In this document: positions 56,798-64,000 of the stretch, piece by piece
Layout: every line of letters starts with the position of its first letter
Position numbering within the stretch: the first letter of the stretch is position 1
Origin: Pseudomonas abyssi
GTDB lineage: Bacteria; Pseudomonadota; Gammaproteobacteria; Pseudomonadales; Pseudomonadaceae
Length of the DNA stretch: 64,000 nucleotides
Direction of reading: 5' to 3'
Assembly: GCF_002307495.1 (NCBI RefSeq)
Contig: NZ_NTMR01000020.1
Span: 62,001 to 126,000, forward strand
The notes under the pieces: generated by a model
Database searches by the model: none
What the model was told of the DNA's origin: nothing
The model's input: only the letters and a program-made list of their open reading frames with translations
Position numbers and translations under genes: made by a program

Positions 56798-57367
56798 TCA
56801 GGCAGGTTTTAAGTGCGGCTTCAGGATGTCATACAGCGCGGGACGATTGGCCTTGATCTCGTCGGTGCCGAGCCCCTCAAGAGAATGCGGGTATTTTAGC
56901 CAGGCATCGGTGCTGTGAAGATAGAAATGCGGTTCCCAGTCGAGCTCATTGCGACCGGGTTTGTAGTAAGGCACGGCTACGCGAATGTCGTGCGGCGTAT
57001 TCAGGCGCGCCTTGTTCTTCAACTCCTGGATAATCGCTTCAACCGAGCGACCGGTGTCAAATACGTCATCCACGATCAGCAGCGAATCCTCGTGAGTCAC
57101 GTGCTTGACCAGGTAGTTCAGGCCGTGCACACGCACCTCTTTTTCCTGCTGATCAATACCGTGGTAGGAGGAAGTACGAATCGCGATGTTATCGGTGTGC
57201 ACACCGTGATAGTCGAGAAACTCCTGCACTGCGATACCCATCGGCACGCCGCCACGCCAGACCGCAATCATGAAGGTGGGGCGAAAGTCTGAATTGAGTA
57301 TCTGTGCCGCCAGCTTGAAGGCATCTTCGAGCAAGCTTTGTGCACTCAGGTATTGTTTCTCGGCCAT
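56798..57367 (-). CDS. Phosphoribosyltransferase, member A of a divergent pair
   Basis: The 189-residue protein has the type I phosphoribosyltransferase fold. The PRPP-binding motif is LLIVDDVFDTGRS at about residues 97-108; D104 aligns with the general-base Asp of hypoxanthine-type enzymes (EDIIDTG). Upstream are FRPTFMIAVWRGG (hinge) and IAIRTSSYHG. It is a purine-type salvage enzyme by pattern, but base specificity is not certain. ATG 57367 starts the family N-terminus MAEKQYLSAQSLLEDAFKLA; the longer frame to 57457 runs into the neighbour's 5' region. It is divergent from a paralogue 73 bases away with matching sequence along most of its length. Confidence 0.85.
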   Translation of the reverse strand: MAEKQYLSAQSLLEDAFKLAAQILNSDFRPTFMIAVWRGGVPMGIAVQEFLDYHGVHTDNIAIRTSSYHGIDQQEKEVRVHGLNYLVKHVTHEDSLLIVDDVFDTGRSVEAIIQELKNKARLNTPHDIRVAVPYYKPGRNELDWEPHFYLHSTDAWLKYPHSLEGLGTDEIKANRPALYDILKPHLKPA

Positions 57368-57440
57368 AAGAACGTAAGCTTCTCCGCAAGCGTCACCAAA
57401 GCGCGCAATGATCACACCAGAGAGAGTAGCCTGGCAAGCC

Positions 57441-58058
57441 ATGAACCCATCAGACACCCTTCAACAACGTCCGCGCAACCGCCGTTTTCTGGACGAGAAC
57501 CAACTCATTGAAGATGCCTTCCGGCTTGGCGTGCAGATTTTCGAGAGTGGTTTTCGCCCCAATTTCATTGTCGGCCTCTGGCGCGGAGGCAGCACCGTCG
57601 GTATCTATGTGCAAGAGTGCCTGCAAACCCTCGGCGTCAAAACCGATCACATTGCGCTGCGCACGTCCTACCGTGGCATGGAGCACTACGATGCAATGGT
57701 GGCGGCACCCGAGGCCGAGATCCGCGTGCATGGCACCCACTATCTGCTGGACAACCTCAATCAGGATGATCGCCTGCTGATCGTTGACGACGCCTTCGGT
57801 ACCGGCCATAGCGTACAGGCCGTGCTTGGCAAGCTGAATGCGCAGCTCAAGCGCAACATGCCGCTGGATACCCGCATCGCCACCCTGTACAAGCGGGCCG
57901 GCGCTGCCAAGACGGCAGTGCAACCAGACTTCTGCCTGCACACGACTGAAGACTGGCTGGTCTTTCCCTATGAAATGAACGGACTCACTCGCAGCGAAAT
58001 CGACAGCCACAAGCCTTATCTCAGCCCGATACTCGATTCAGTTAAAAACCGGGAATAA
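57441..58058 (+). CDS. Phosphoribosyltransferase-like protein, member B, lacking the catalytic Asp
   Basis: This 205-residue protein is a clear paralogue of member A: FRPNFIVGLWRGG, IALRTSYRGM, EIRVHGTHYLLDN and LLIVDDAFGTGHS at about 112-123. Residue 120, which is Asp in member A (D104) and in hypoxanthine-type enzymes, is Gly, and the following R is H. The protein may be inactive, regulatory, or act on a substrate that needs no such base; orotate- and adenine-type enzymes also lack it. ATG 57441 gives the shorter N-terminus; 57408 is possible. The 73-base shared upstream region should hold both promoters. Confidence 0.85.
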   Translation: MNPSDTLQQRPRNRRFLDENQLIEDAFRLGVQIFESGFRPNFIVGLWRGGSTVGIYVQECLQTLGVKTDHIALRTSYRGMEHYDAMVAAPEAEIRVHGTHYLLDNLNQDDRLLIVDDAFGTGHSVQAVLGKLNAQLKRNMPLDTRIATLYKRAGAAKTAVQPDFCLHTTEDWLVFPYEMNGLTRSEIDSHKPYLSPILDSVKNRE

Positions 58059-58152
58059 CGAGCGAATCGCCCATTCGGGTGACCAGCCTCGACGCCAGTC
58101 GCTGACAGGGCTACTCTGACCGAGCACCCTATCATCATAAAGAAAAATAAAA

Positions 58153-58944
58153 ATGATACGTCGACGGCTACTACGGCAGCGCTGGCTTTGGCCTGCGCTC
58201 TGCGCTGCGATCACCTTGCTGGCTGCCCCTGTTGTCTGCGCGGAACAGACATTGCGGGAACTGCGCGCCGGATATATCCACTTCCCACCCATTGCCTATA
58301 CCGATGACAACGGCAACGCGCAGGGTACGATCATCGATTTAACCAACGAACTGGCAGCGATGAGCGGTTACCGCGTCAAGTGGGTCAACTATCCGATCAA
58401 TCGTATCTACCGCACGCTGAACACGGGCGATATCGACTTGTGGCCCGGTTCACCCAATGTGCCTGCGCTTGAAGGCTTTACGGTAGAAAGCCAGCCGCTC
58501 GGCATCAGCGTCAAACTCTGTGCCTTTGCGCTGACGCGCTCTCCTGCCGTCCACTCCCTAACCGATCTGCAGGACCGCTCACTCATCACCATACGGGGTT
58601 ACACCTACCGTGAGCAGCTCAGAACCTTGTTCTCGAGCAACAGCCGAACCCCGATCGTCGCGCCCAACAACCACGCAGCCATGCAGCTGCTGCTGCGTGG
58701 GCGCGCCGACTACCTGATCAGCTACGGCCATCCGATGCAGGAGGCTATGGGCGACTACGCCCTGCAGGGCACCCGCTGTCACAAGCTGGATGAGTGGCCG
58801 CTGGTATACGTGATTTCCCGCAAAAACCCGCATGCCCGCCAGATTGCTGAACAGTTTGACCAGGCATTTCAGGCCTACCGTCAGCCTGATGCCGCACCCC
58901 AGCCGCTGCGCGGTTACCCGCAGAGCTTCGCCACTACACCTTGA
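58153..58944 (+). CDS. Periplasmic substrate-binding protein, second solitary SBP
   Basis: The 263-residue product has a signal peptide (WPALCAAITLLAAPVVCA) and an SBP_bac_3-type domain: LRAGYIHFPPIAYTDDNGN, GTIIDLTNELAAMSGYRVKW, NTGDIDLWPGS, ITIRGYTYREQLR, and RADYLISYGHPM. It resembles the binding protein at 16.3-17.1 kb only in fold. No ABC permease or ATPase gene is adjacent. Its stop overlaps the 3' end of the convergent GST-like gene by 11 bases. A ligand cannot be read; a sensory role is possible. Confidence 0.85.
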   Translation: MIRRRLLRQRWLWPALCAAITLLAAPVVCAEQTLRELRAGYIHFPPIAYTDDNGNAQGTIIDLTNELAAMSGYRVKWVNYPINRIYRTLNTGDIDLWPGSPNVPALEGFTVESQPLGISVKLCAFALTRSPAVHSLTDLQDRSLITIRGYTYREQLRTLFSSNSRTPIVAPNNHAAMQLLLRGRADYLISYGHPMQEAMGDYALQGTRCHKLDEWPLVYVISRKNPHARQIAEQFDQAFQAYRQPDAAPQPLRGYPQSFATTP

Positions 58945-60064
58945 GCCAGCATTCCAGGTTATCGCGCCGGCCTACTTGATAGGTGTGCTGGACCGGCAGC
59001 GCATCAGCCAGGCCAAGGCGCTTGAGCTCGACGGTCAAGGCCTGCTGTTTGTCAGCGGATTGTGCCTGCATGACCGCGCTGGCGCGTTGCAGCAGGTATA
59101 GCAAATAGGGTTCAACGCCCACCTCGATATCCGCACCGCGAAACCGGGTCTGCACCATACCGACCTGCCGTATCTGCGGCCGTTCACTGACGGGGCTGCC
59201 ATCTACTGGCTGGTGCTCATCAAGCCAGGCCTGCACAAACGCCAGCTTGTCGGTCAGCTCGGGGAATATCTCATCAGCGATGTGCCGCAACACGGCTTCC
59301 AGCGTTGCTGGCAGTGTGTCATCGGCAAAAAAGGCAGGTGCGTGCTGCGAATACTCGACCACATCCAGCCCCGGAGCGGTCATGCGCTCCACCCACCGAT
59401 GCACCCGTGGAGCCCGTTGCTGCATGACGGCCAGCGGAACCGGGTCGCGCCCGAGATGCGCAAACATCGGCGCAATAAGGCCGTAGTCGGCAATCGATGG
59501 GCGCCACCCGAGCAGGTATGGCACCTGTGTAAAGTGTGCTTCGAGCAACGCCAGCAACTCATGGTAGGAACGCTCGATCAGCGGAATGCTCGCCTGGTTG
59601 ACGCCCAGGCGGGGCAAATAGCTGTTCATCCGCCCCATGATCTTGTCAGCCATGTCGGCACCAGAGCCCAGGGTAAAGGCGCAGCGCAAAAAAGCCTCCT
59701 GCTCGGCCCGATACGACCAGCGGTAGTGCATGGCATGCTTGAGCATCGCCTGACAGCCGTAGTACTCGATAATGACAGCCACAATGTGCTGCAGGGGCGT
59801 TGACGGATACACCGGAAAAGGCACGCCCTGTGCTTCCAGGTGGTCGATGATATCGATGCTGTCCTGGATTACCTGGCCTTCAGGGGTTTCCAGCACCGGT
59901 ATGATCCCGCGTCCGATCCGCGGCAGGATGCGCTCGGCAAAATCAGGATGCCAGGTGGGCACTTCTCGATAATCGATCCCCTGATTGCGCAGGTAGCAAC
60001 GGACCTTGCCGGTGTACAGGGAGTGGGAGGCGCCATACAGGCGATAGGGTGCAGCGGTCATCAA
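58934..60064 (-). CDS. Glutathione S-transferase-like protein with C-terminal extension
   Basis: The 376-residue protein begins with a thioredoxin-like GST N-domain (YRLYGASHSLYTGKVRCYLR, VPTWHPDFAERIL, GRGIIPVLETPEGQVIQDS) and continues with a helical GST C-domain (PYLLGWRPSIADYGLIAPMFAHL). At nearly twice the usual 200 residues, the last ~130 residues (from EIFPELTDKLAFVQAW on) form a separate part I cannot identify. MMTAAPY start fits; no strong ribosome site. The gene lies 122 bases downstream of the orphan hcp on the same strand, separated by two perfect hairpins. Detoxification is possible; a link to Hcp is only positional. Confidence 0.82.
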   Translation of the reverse strand: MMTAAPYRLYGASHSLYTGKVRCYLRNQGIDYREVPTWHPDFAERILPRIGRGIIPVLETPEGQVIQDSIDIIDHLEAQGVPFPVYPSTPLQHIVAVIIEYYGCQAMLKHAMHYRWSYRAEQEAFLRCAFTLGSGADMADKIMGRMNSYLPRLGVNQASIPLIERSYHELLALLEAHFTQVPYLLGWRPSIADYGLIAPMFAHLGRDPVPLAVMQQRAPRVHRWVERMTAPGLDVVEYSQHAPAFFADDTLPATLEAVLRHIADEIFPELTDKLAFVQAWLDEHQPVDGSPVSERPQIRQVGMVQTRFRGADIEVGVEPYLLYLLQRASAVMQAQSADKQQALTVELKRLGLADALPVQHTYQVGRRDNLECWLKV

Positions 60065-60117
60065 AAGCCCCGGGAGTTGTTGTTATCAAGGGGTTTGATA
60101 CTGCCAGCCGAGCCGTT

Positions 60118-60146
60118 GTCGAGACAAGCACCAAACTTGTCTCGAC
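60118..60146. repeat. Perfect 11-bp hairpin 1 between hcp and the GST gene
   Basis: GTCGAGACAAG pairs with CTTGTCTCGAC around a 7-base loop. It lies nearest the GST gene, directly after a second hairpin. Confidence 0.55.
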
Positions 60147-60147
60147 T

Positions 60148-60178
60148 GCGGCATCCCCTGCGCCGCCGGGGATGCCGC
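60148..60178. terminator. Perfect 11-bp hairpin 2 just after hcp
   Basis: GCGGCATCCCC pairs with GGGGATGCCGC around a 9-base loop, 8 bases beyond the hcp stop. No U tract follows. It may shield the hcp mRNA 3' end or act as an intergenic processing signal, since Hcp is needed in large amounts. Confidence 0.5.
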
Positions 60179-60186
60179 TGACCGAC

Positions 60187-60705
60187 TCAGGCTGCGATCG
60201 GGCTCCGCCAGTCGTCGGAGCCTGAGGTGCCAGAGACCTCGTGGGTCCAGACAATCTTGCGGTAGGTGAAGTAAACGTCTTCCAGATGCGTAAAGTGCGC
60301 CATGCCCGGGTCCTGACAATTGGGCATATGCGATTGCACATCCACGATGATGGCGTCCTGTAGCTCAATGGTGAAGTAATGCTCCTGGGTACCTGTCGCC
60401 GAGGTGCGATACCACTCCAGGCGACAACGCGACAGGCGCTCGCCCGAGGTCAAGGCGTTGAAGATCAGCGGTGAGGACTTGTCGAATACCTTGGTAATCA
60501 TCAGCGGCTTGTGGACGCGCTGGCCGGTCGGCTGACCGGATTGCGGATCTCGGGGAATGATCACCTGATGATCAAAGCCCTGCACCAGGACCTGATCTTC
60601 ATGACCTTCCTGAAAGATATTGCCGACCGAGTCCTCGGTGAAGGTGCCGGCGGTAATCAGGCCCTGTTTGGTGCCTTCAATGGTGAGATAGGCGGGAGTT
60701 GGCAT
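60187..60705 (-). CDS. hcp: Orphan type VI secretion tube protein Hcp
   Basis: Hcp forms hexameric rings that make the inner tube of the type VI secretion needle and can be a secreted carrier. The 172-residue protein follows the Hcp pattern: MPTPAYLTIEGTKQGLITAG, GHEDQVLVQGFDHQVIIPRD, TGQRVHKPLMITKVFDKSSP and a C-terminal GTSGSDDWRSPI. It is close to the Hcp of P. aeruginosa type. No other type VI gene (tssBC, vgrG, clpV) is in the window, so it is an orphan. The next gene downstream encodes a GST-like protein that could be a cargo or simply a neighbour. GCAAGGAGC lies upstream of the ATG. Confidence 0.95.
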   Translation of the reverse strand: MPTPAYLTIEGTKQGLITAGTFTEDSVGNIFQEGHEDQVLVQGFDHQVIIPRDPQSGQPTGQRVHKPLMITKVFDKSSPLIFNALTSGERLSRCRLEWYRTSATGTQEHYFTIELQDAIIVDVQSHMPNCQDPGMAHFTHLEDVYFTYRKIVWTHEVSGTSGSDDWRSPIAA

Positions 60706-60907
60706 GCTTGCTCCTTGCTAGCGTGGGTTGCCGGGTGAGTCCGGTTCCAATCAACTACAAGGCGCATGCCAAACCAGAACGTCTTCTTTTAAAACAAGCG
60801 GATAGAAAGGAAACCTGACAACAGAGTCAGCATTATTCATGCCTGCAACACTGCCGGATAGCGCAGCTTTCACCACCCTTTGCGCAAGTCTTTGCCTTGT
60901 GCAGCCC

Positions 60908-62455
60908 TCAGTGCCCGCTAGCCGTACCGACCGTCTGACGCAGACAGAGCGCCACCAGCAAGGCGGCGCCCAACATGATCACCACGCCAATCAAGGCGTT
61001 GGCGTGCAGCGCCAGGGTAAAGCTGCTGTTGACCGCGGCGTGAACCTGATCCAGTTGCGCCGATGGCAGATGCGACAACACGCCCATGGCACCGCCAATG
61101 GTATCGCTGGCTACCGCCAGCTGATGGCTGTCGAGCACGCCGTCCAGCTGTTGCTCCATGCTGCGGCGGTACAGAGTGGCGCCAACGCTACCGATTACCG
61201 CAATACCCATCGCCATCCCCAGTTCGGTGGCGGTTTCAGAGGTGGCAGCGGCCGCGCCGGTTTTCTCGGGCGGGGCCGACCCGATCACCAGGTCCGTCCC
61301 CATGATCATCATCGGCATCACCCCAACGCCCAACAGCACACTGGCTGTCACCATCAATGCCAGGCTGCTGTCAGCATGAATGAGCAACATCAGTGCCAGT
61401 CCACCGGCTGCCAGCAGCAGTCCGCCGCTGATCAGGCGGGTTGGCGCGAGCCAGCGCGAGAGCCTTGGCACCAGCAATGACGCCGCCGTCTGCAATACAG
61501 CAGCAGGCAGCATCACCAAGCCGGCGTGCAACGCACTGAGGCCGGTCACGCCCTGCAGAAACTGGAAAATCATCAGCCAGCTGCCGGAGAGCGCCAGGAT
61601 GCACAGCAGCATTGCTGCCACAGAAACGCTGAAGCTGGGTTTGTTGAACAGCGTCAGATCAAACATCGGCTCGGCCAGGCGCCGCTGCCGCCGGATAAAC
61701 AGCGTACCGGTGACCAATGCTGCAATCAGGCTAAACACGGCTAACAGGTTAATGCCGTCCCGCGCGCCGTCCTTGATCGCGAAAATCAATAGCAACACCG
61801 CACTGATGCACAACAGTGCACTGGCCACATCAAGCTTGCCGGCGTTCGGATCACGGGATTCGGGCAGCAGCCACGGCCCCACCAGCAACAGCAAGACCAT
61901 CACCGGCACTGCCAGCAGAAACACCGAGCCCCACCAGAACAGCGCCAGCATCAGGCCACCAACCAGCGGGCCAATGGCGCTGCCGACGATAAATCCGGTC
62001 ATCCAGATGGTGATGGCGAGCGTACGCTCATGCTCGACGTGAAACAGGTTGCGAATCAACGCCAGGGTCGAGGGCATCAGCGTGGCACCGGCGATACCCA
62101 GCAACGCCCGAGTGATGATCAGCATCAGTGCAGAGTCGGCAAAGGCCGCTGCAATGGAGGCTAGGCCAAAGGCACAGGCGCCAATCAGCAGCAGGCGCCG
62201 GCGACCGATACGGTCACCCAGAGTCCCCATGGTGATCAGAAAGCCCGCTACCATAAAGCCGTAGATGTCCAGTATCCACAGCAGCTCCGCGCTGGACGGC
62301 TCAAGGTCAGCACTCAGCCGCGGCGCCGCCAGATGCAGCACCGTCATATCCAGCGCGAGCAGCAGCGTCGGCAGCACCAGAACGGCCAGGCCGAGCCATT
62401 CACGGCGGCCGGCACGGGGAGTCAGAGAGGAAGACGGGCGGGAGATGTTGGGCAT
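60908..62455 (-). CDS. MFS drug exporter of the DHA2 (14-helix) family
   Basis: The 515-residue inner-membrane protein has 14 hydrophobic helices and the DHA2 motifs: LDMTVLHLAAPRLSADL (motif D1-like), GTLGDRIGRRRLLLIG (motif A) and GPLVGGLML (motif C type). It resembles SmvA/QacA-type antiseptic exporters that use proton antiport. ATG 62455 has AAGGAG 6 bases upstream; a frame extending to 62524 has no site. It is divergent from metG with 177 bases between. No TetR regulator is adjacent. The substrate range is unknown. Confidence 0.93.
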   Translation of the reverse strand: MPNISRPSSSLTPRAGRREWLGLAVLVLPTLLLALDMTVLHLAAPRLSADLEPSSAELLWILDIYGFMVAGFLITMGTLGDRIGRRRLLLIGACAFGLASIAAAFADSALMLIITRALLGIAGATLMPSTLALIRNLFHVEHERTLAITIWMTGFIVGSAIGPLVGGLMLALFWWGSVFLLAVPVMVLLLLVGPWLLPESRDPNAGKLDVASALLCISAVLLLIFAIKDGARDGINLLAVFSLIAALVTGTLFIRRQRRLAEPMFDLTLFNKPSFSVSVAAMLLCILALSGSWLMIFQFLQGVTGLSALHAGLVMLPAAVLQTAASLLVPRLSRWLAPTRLISGGLLLAAGGLALMLLIHADSSLALMVTASVLLGVGVMPMMIMGTDLVIGSAPPEKTGAAAATSETATELGMAMGIAVIGSVGATLYRRSMEQQLDGVLDSHQLAVASDTIGGAMGVLSHLPSAQLDQVHAAVNSSFTLALHANALIGVVIMLGAALLVALCLRQTVGTASGH

Positions 62456-62632
62456 GGAGGCTCCTTGCAAGCGGCTCTTATACGCCTGCGCGCCAGCACC
62501 AACAAGATACAGTTGTGACCGCAAATGTCGGTACAGCCGCCCGCTCAGACGTGTTCAAGCCTCCCCCCGGCGCGCCCCATCTGCTATCATCCCTGCCCTT
62601 TCACGTTCAACCGCAAAGTACCCCGGAAGCCC

Positions 62633-64000
62633 ATGTCCGATATAGCCGCGACTCGTCAGATCCTCGTTACCAGCGCCCTGCCCTATGCCAACGGTTCAAT
62701 CCACCTTGGGCACATGCTGGAGTACATCCAGACCGATATCTGGGTTCGCTTCCAGAAGCTGCGCGGCCACCAGGCCGTGTATGTCTGCGCTGACGACGCC
62801 CACGGCTCGGCCATCATGTTGCGTGCCGAGAAGGAAGGCCTTACCTCCGAACAGCTGATCGCCAATGTGCATGCCGAGCATTCCAGCGATTTTGCCGACT
62901 TTCTGGTCAACTTCGATAACTTTTACTCCACGCACTCGGAAGAAAACCGCGAGCTGTCGGAGCTGATCTACACCCGACTGAAAGAGGCTGGCCACATCAG
63001 CACCCGCTCGGTCACCCAGTACTTTGACCCGGAAAAGGGCATGTTCCTGGCCGACCGTTTCATCAAGGGTACCTGCCCGAAATGCGCGGCAGAGGACCAG
63101 TACGGCGACAACTGCGAAAAATGCGGCGCCACCTACGAGCCGACCGAACTGAAAGACCCGCGCTCGGCCATCTCCGGCGCCACGCCGGTACTCAAGGAAT
63201 CCAAGCACTTCTTCTTCCGTCTGCAGGATTTTGCCGAGATGCTGCAGCAGTGGACGCGCAGCGGTGCCCTGCAGGACGCCGTGGCCAACAAGATTGCCGA
63301 ATGGCTGGACAGCGGCCTGCAGGAGTGGGATATCAGCCGTGATGCGCCCTACTTCGGCTTCGAGATTCCTGGCGAGCCGGGCAAGTACTTCTATGTCTGG
63401 CTGGATGCCCCTATCGGCTACATGGCCAGCTTCAAGAACCTGTGCAGCCGCCGCCCCGAGCTGAGTTTTGATGCCTTCTGGAATGCCGACTCCAGCGCCG
63501 AGCTGTATCACTTCATCGGCAAGGACATCGTCAACTTCCACACCCTGTTCTGGCCGGCGATGCTGGAAGGCGCCGGTTTCCGCAAGCCGACCGCCGTCAA
63601 TGTGCATGGCTACCTGACCGTGAACGGCCAGAAGATGTCCAAGTCCCGCGGCACCTTTATCAAGGCGCGCACCTATCTGGATCATCTGAACCCCGAGTAC
63701 CTGCGTTACTACTACGCGGCCAAGCTGGGTCGGGGCGTGGAAGATCTGGACCTGAACCTGGAAGACTTCGTGCAGAAGGTCAACTCTGACCTGGTTGGCA
63801 AGGTGGTCAACATCGCCAGCCGCTGCGCGGGCTTTATTCACAAAGGCAACGGCGGCGTCATGGTCGAGGCCAACCCGGCGCCGGAGCTGAGCAGCGCCTT
63901 TACCGCCGCCGCCCCAAGCATTGCCGACGCCTACGAGAAGCGCGACTTTTCCCGCGCCATGCGTGAAATCATGGCGCTGGCTGACAAGGCCAACGCCTGG
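62633..64000 (+). CDS. metG: Methionyl-tRNA synthetase, 5' part
   Basis: The gene runs off the right edge after 456 codons. The class I synthetase charges tRNA-Met and initiator tRNA. Seen are the ATP signature GSIHLGHM (HIGH-type, residues 22-29), the knuckle cysteines CPKC and CEKC near residue 148-166, and the KMSKS loop [10 protein letters not shown] near 333. GGAAG lies about 8 bases before the ATG. The anticodon-binding domain is incomplete. It stands divergent from the MFS exporter; the usual apbC neighbour is not here. Confidence 0.97.
   Translation, partial: MSDIAATRQILVTSALPYANGSIHLGHMLEYIQTDIWVRFQKLRGHQAVYVCADDAHGSAIMLRAEKEGLTSEQLIANVHAEHSSDFADFLVNFDNFYSTHSEENRELSELIYTRLKEAGHISTRSVTQYFDPEKGMFLADRFIKGTCPKCAAEDQYGDNCEKCGATYEPTELKDPRSAISGATPVLKESKHFFFRLQDFAEMLQQWTRSGALQDAVANKIAEWLDSGLQEWDISRDAPYFGFEIPGEPGKYFYVWLDAPIGYMASFKNLCSRRPELSFDAFWNADSSAELYHFIGKDIVNFHTLFWPAMLEGAGFRKPTAVNVHGYLTVNGQKMSKSRGTFIKARTYLDHLNPEYLRYYYAAKLGRGVEDLDLNLEDFVQKVNSDLVGKVVNIASRCAGFIHKGNGGVMVEANPAPELSSAFTAAAPSIADAYEKRDFSRAMREIMALADKANAW

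Noticed and set aside
58934-58944. Overlap of the second binding protein and the GST gene as evidence of a broken gene
   Set aside because: An 11-base convergent overlap is normal and both proteins end at expected lengths.
62696-63841. Minus-strand frame opposite metG
   Set aside because: Mirror of metG.

Overview
The window is 64 kb of densely coded, high-GC, gamma-proteobacterial chromosome. The block cysG-serS-crcB-rarA-lolA-ftsK-aat-bpt-infA on the left is the order known from Pseudomonas. Together with FecI/FecR/TonB-receptor cassettes, an orphan Hcp and many PAS/GGDEF/EAL/MCP proteins it points to Pseudomonadaceae, possibly the Halopseudomonas (P. pertucinogena) branch; that genus-level guess is inference. 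I see no rRNA, tRNA, CRISPR array, prophage or intact insertion sequence.

Layout. 0-2.3 kb: the 3' end of a sulfatase, a VOC-fold protein and a hotdog thioesterase. 2.4-12.1 kb: the conserved housekeeping block, mostly minus strand (siroheme synthase, SerRS, fluoride channel, RarA, LolA, FtsK), then plus-strand aat, bpt and infA. 12.3-19.3 kb: an acyl-CoA dehydrogenase divergent from a LysR regulator, a MocR regulator, a solitary substrate-binding protein, MiaE, a tandem universal stress protein and a DUF1289 protein. 19.7-22.3 kb: aconitase B. 22.3-26.3 kb: a TetR-controlled Baeyer-Villiger module (flavin monooxygenase, SDR, alpha/beta hydrolase) with a perfect 18-bp palindromic operator and a degenerate second copy. 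26.7-30.8 kb: first iron cassette (ECF sigma, FecR, TonB receptor) behind a Fur box. 30.9-38 kb: RimO, a MoxR-type ATPase, a protein-isoaspartate-methyltransferase-like/GspE fusion and a PAS-PAS-GGDEF-EAL protein. 38-45 kb: metabolic and membrane genes including a DISM diguanylate cyclase and PanB. 45-49.9 kb: second iron cassette plus a siderophore-esterase-like protein. 49.9-56.5 kb: LexA-regulated YebG, two frameshifted chemoreceptors, a GDPD and a DUF1329 protein. 56.8-58.1 kb: a divergent pair of paralogous phosphoribosyltransferases. 58.1-64 kb: a solitary binding protein, an extended GST, an orphan Hcp, an MFS exporter and the 5' part of metG.

How the parts work together. The two iron cassettes look like parallel cell-surface signalling systems: Fur represses the sigma/FecR pair, the receptor's N-terminal signalling domain talks to FecR, and the sigma factor reads a promoter in front of its own receptor. 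Both receptors carry a similar TGTC-TTT-CTCG element at that place. The Baeyer-Villiger operon is a plausible alcohol to ketone to ester/lactone to acid route. Two chemoreceptor genes each carry one single-base deletion, so they are either sequencing errors or decaying genes.

The least ordinary items are the methyltransferase-GspE fusion translationally overlapped by a MoxR ATPase, the divergent phosphoribosyltransferase pair in which one member lacks the usual catalytic Asp, a 17-nt palindromic intergenic motif present twice, a 29-codon small ORF with a strong ribosome binding site, and tandem perfect hairpins after the orphan hcp. No single locus can be declared a new system from sequence alone.
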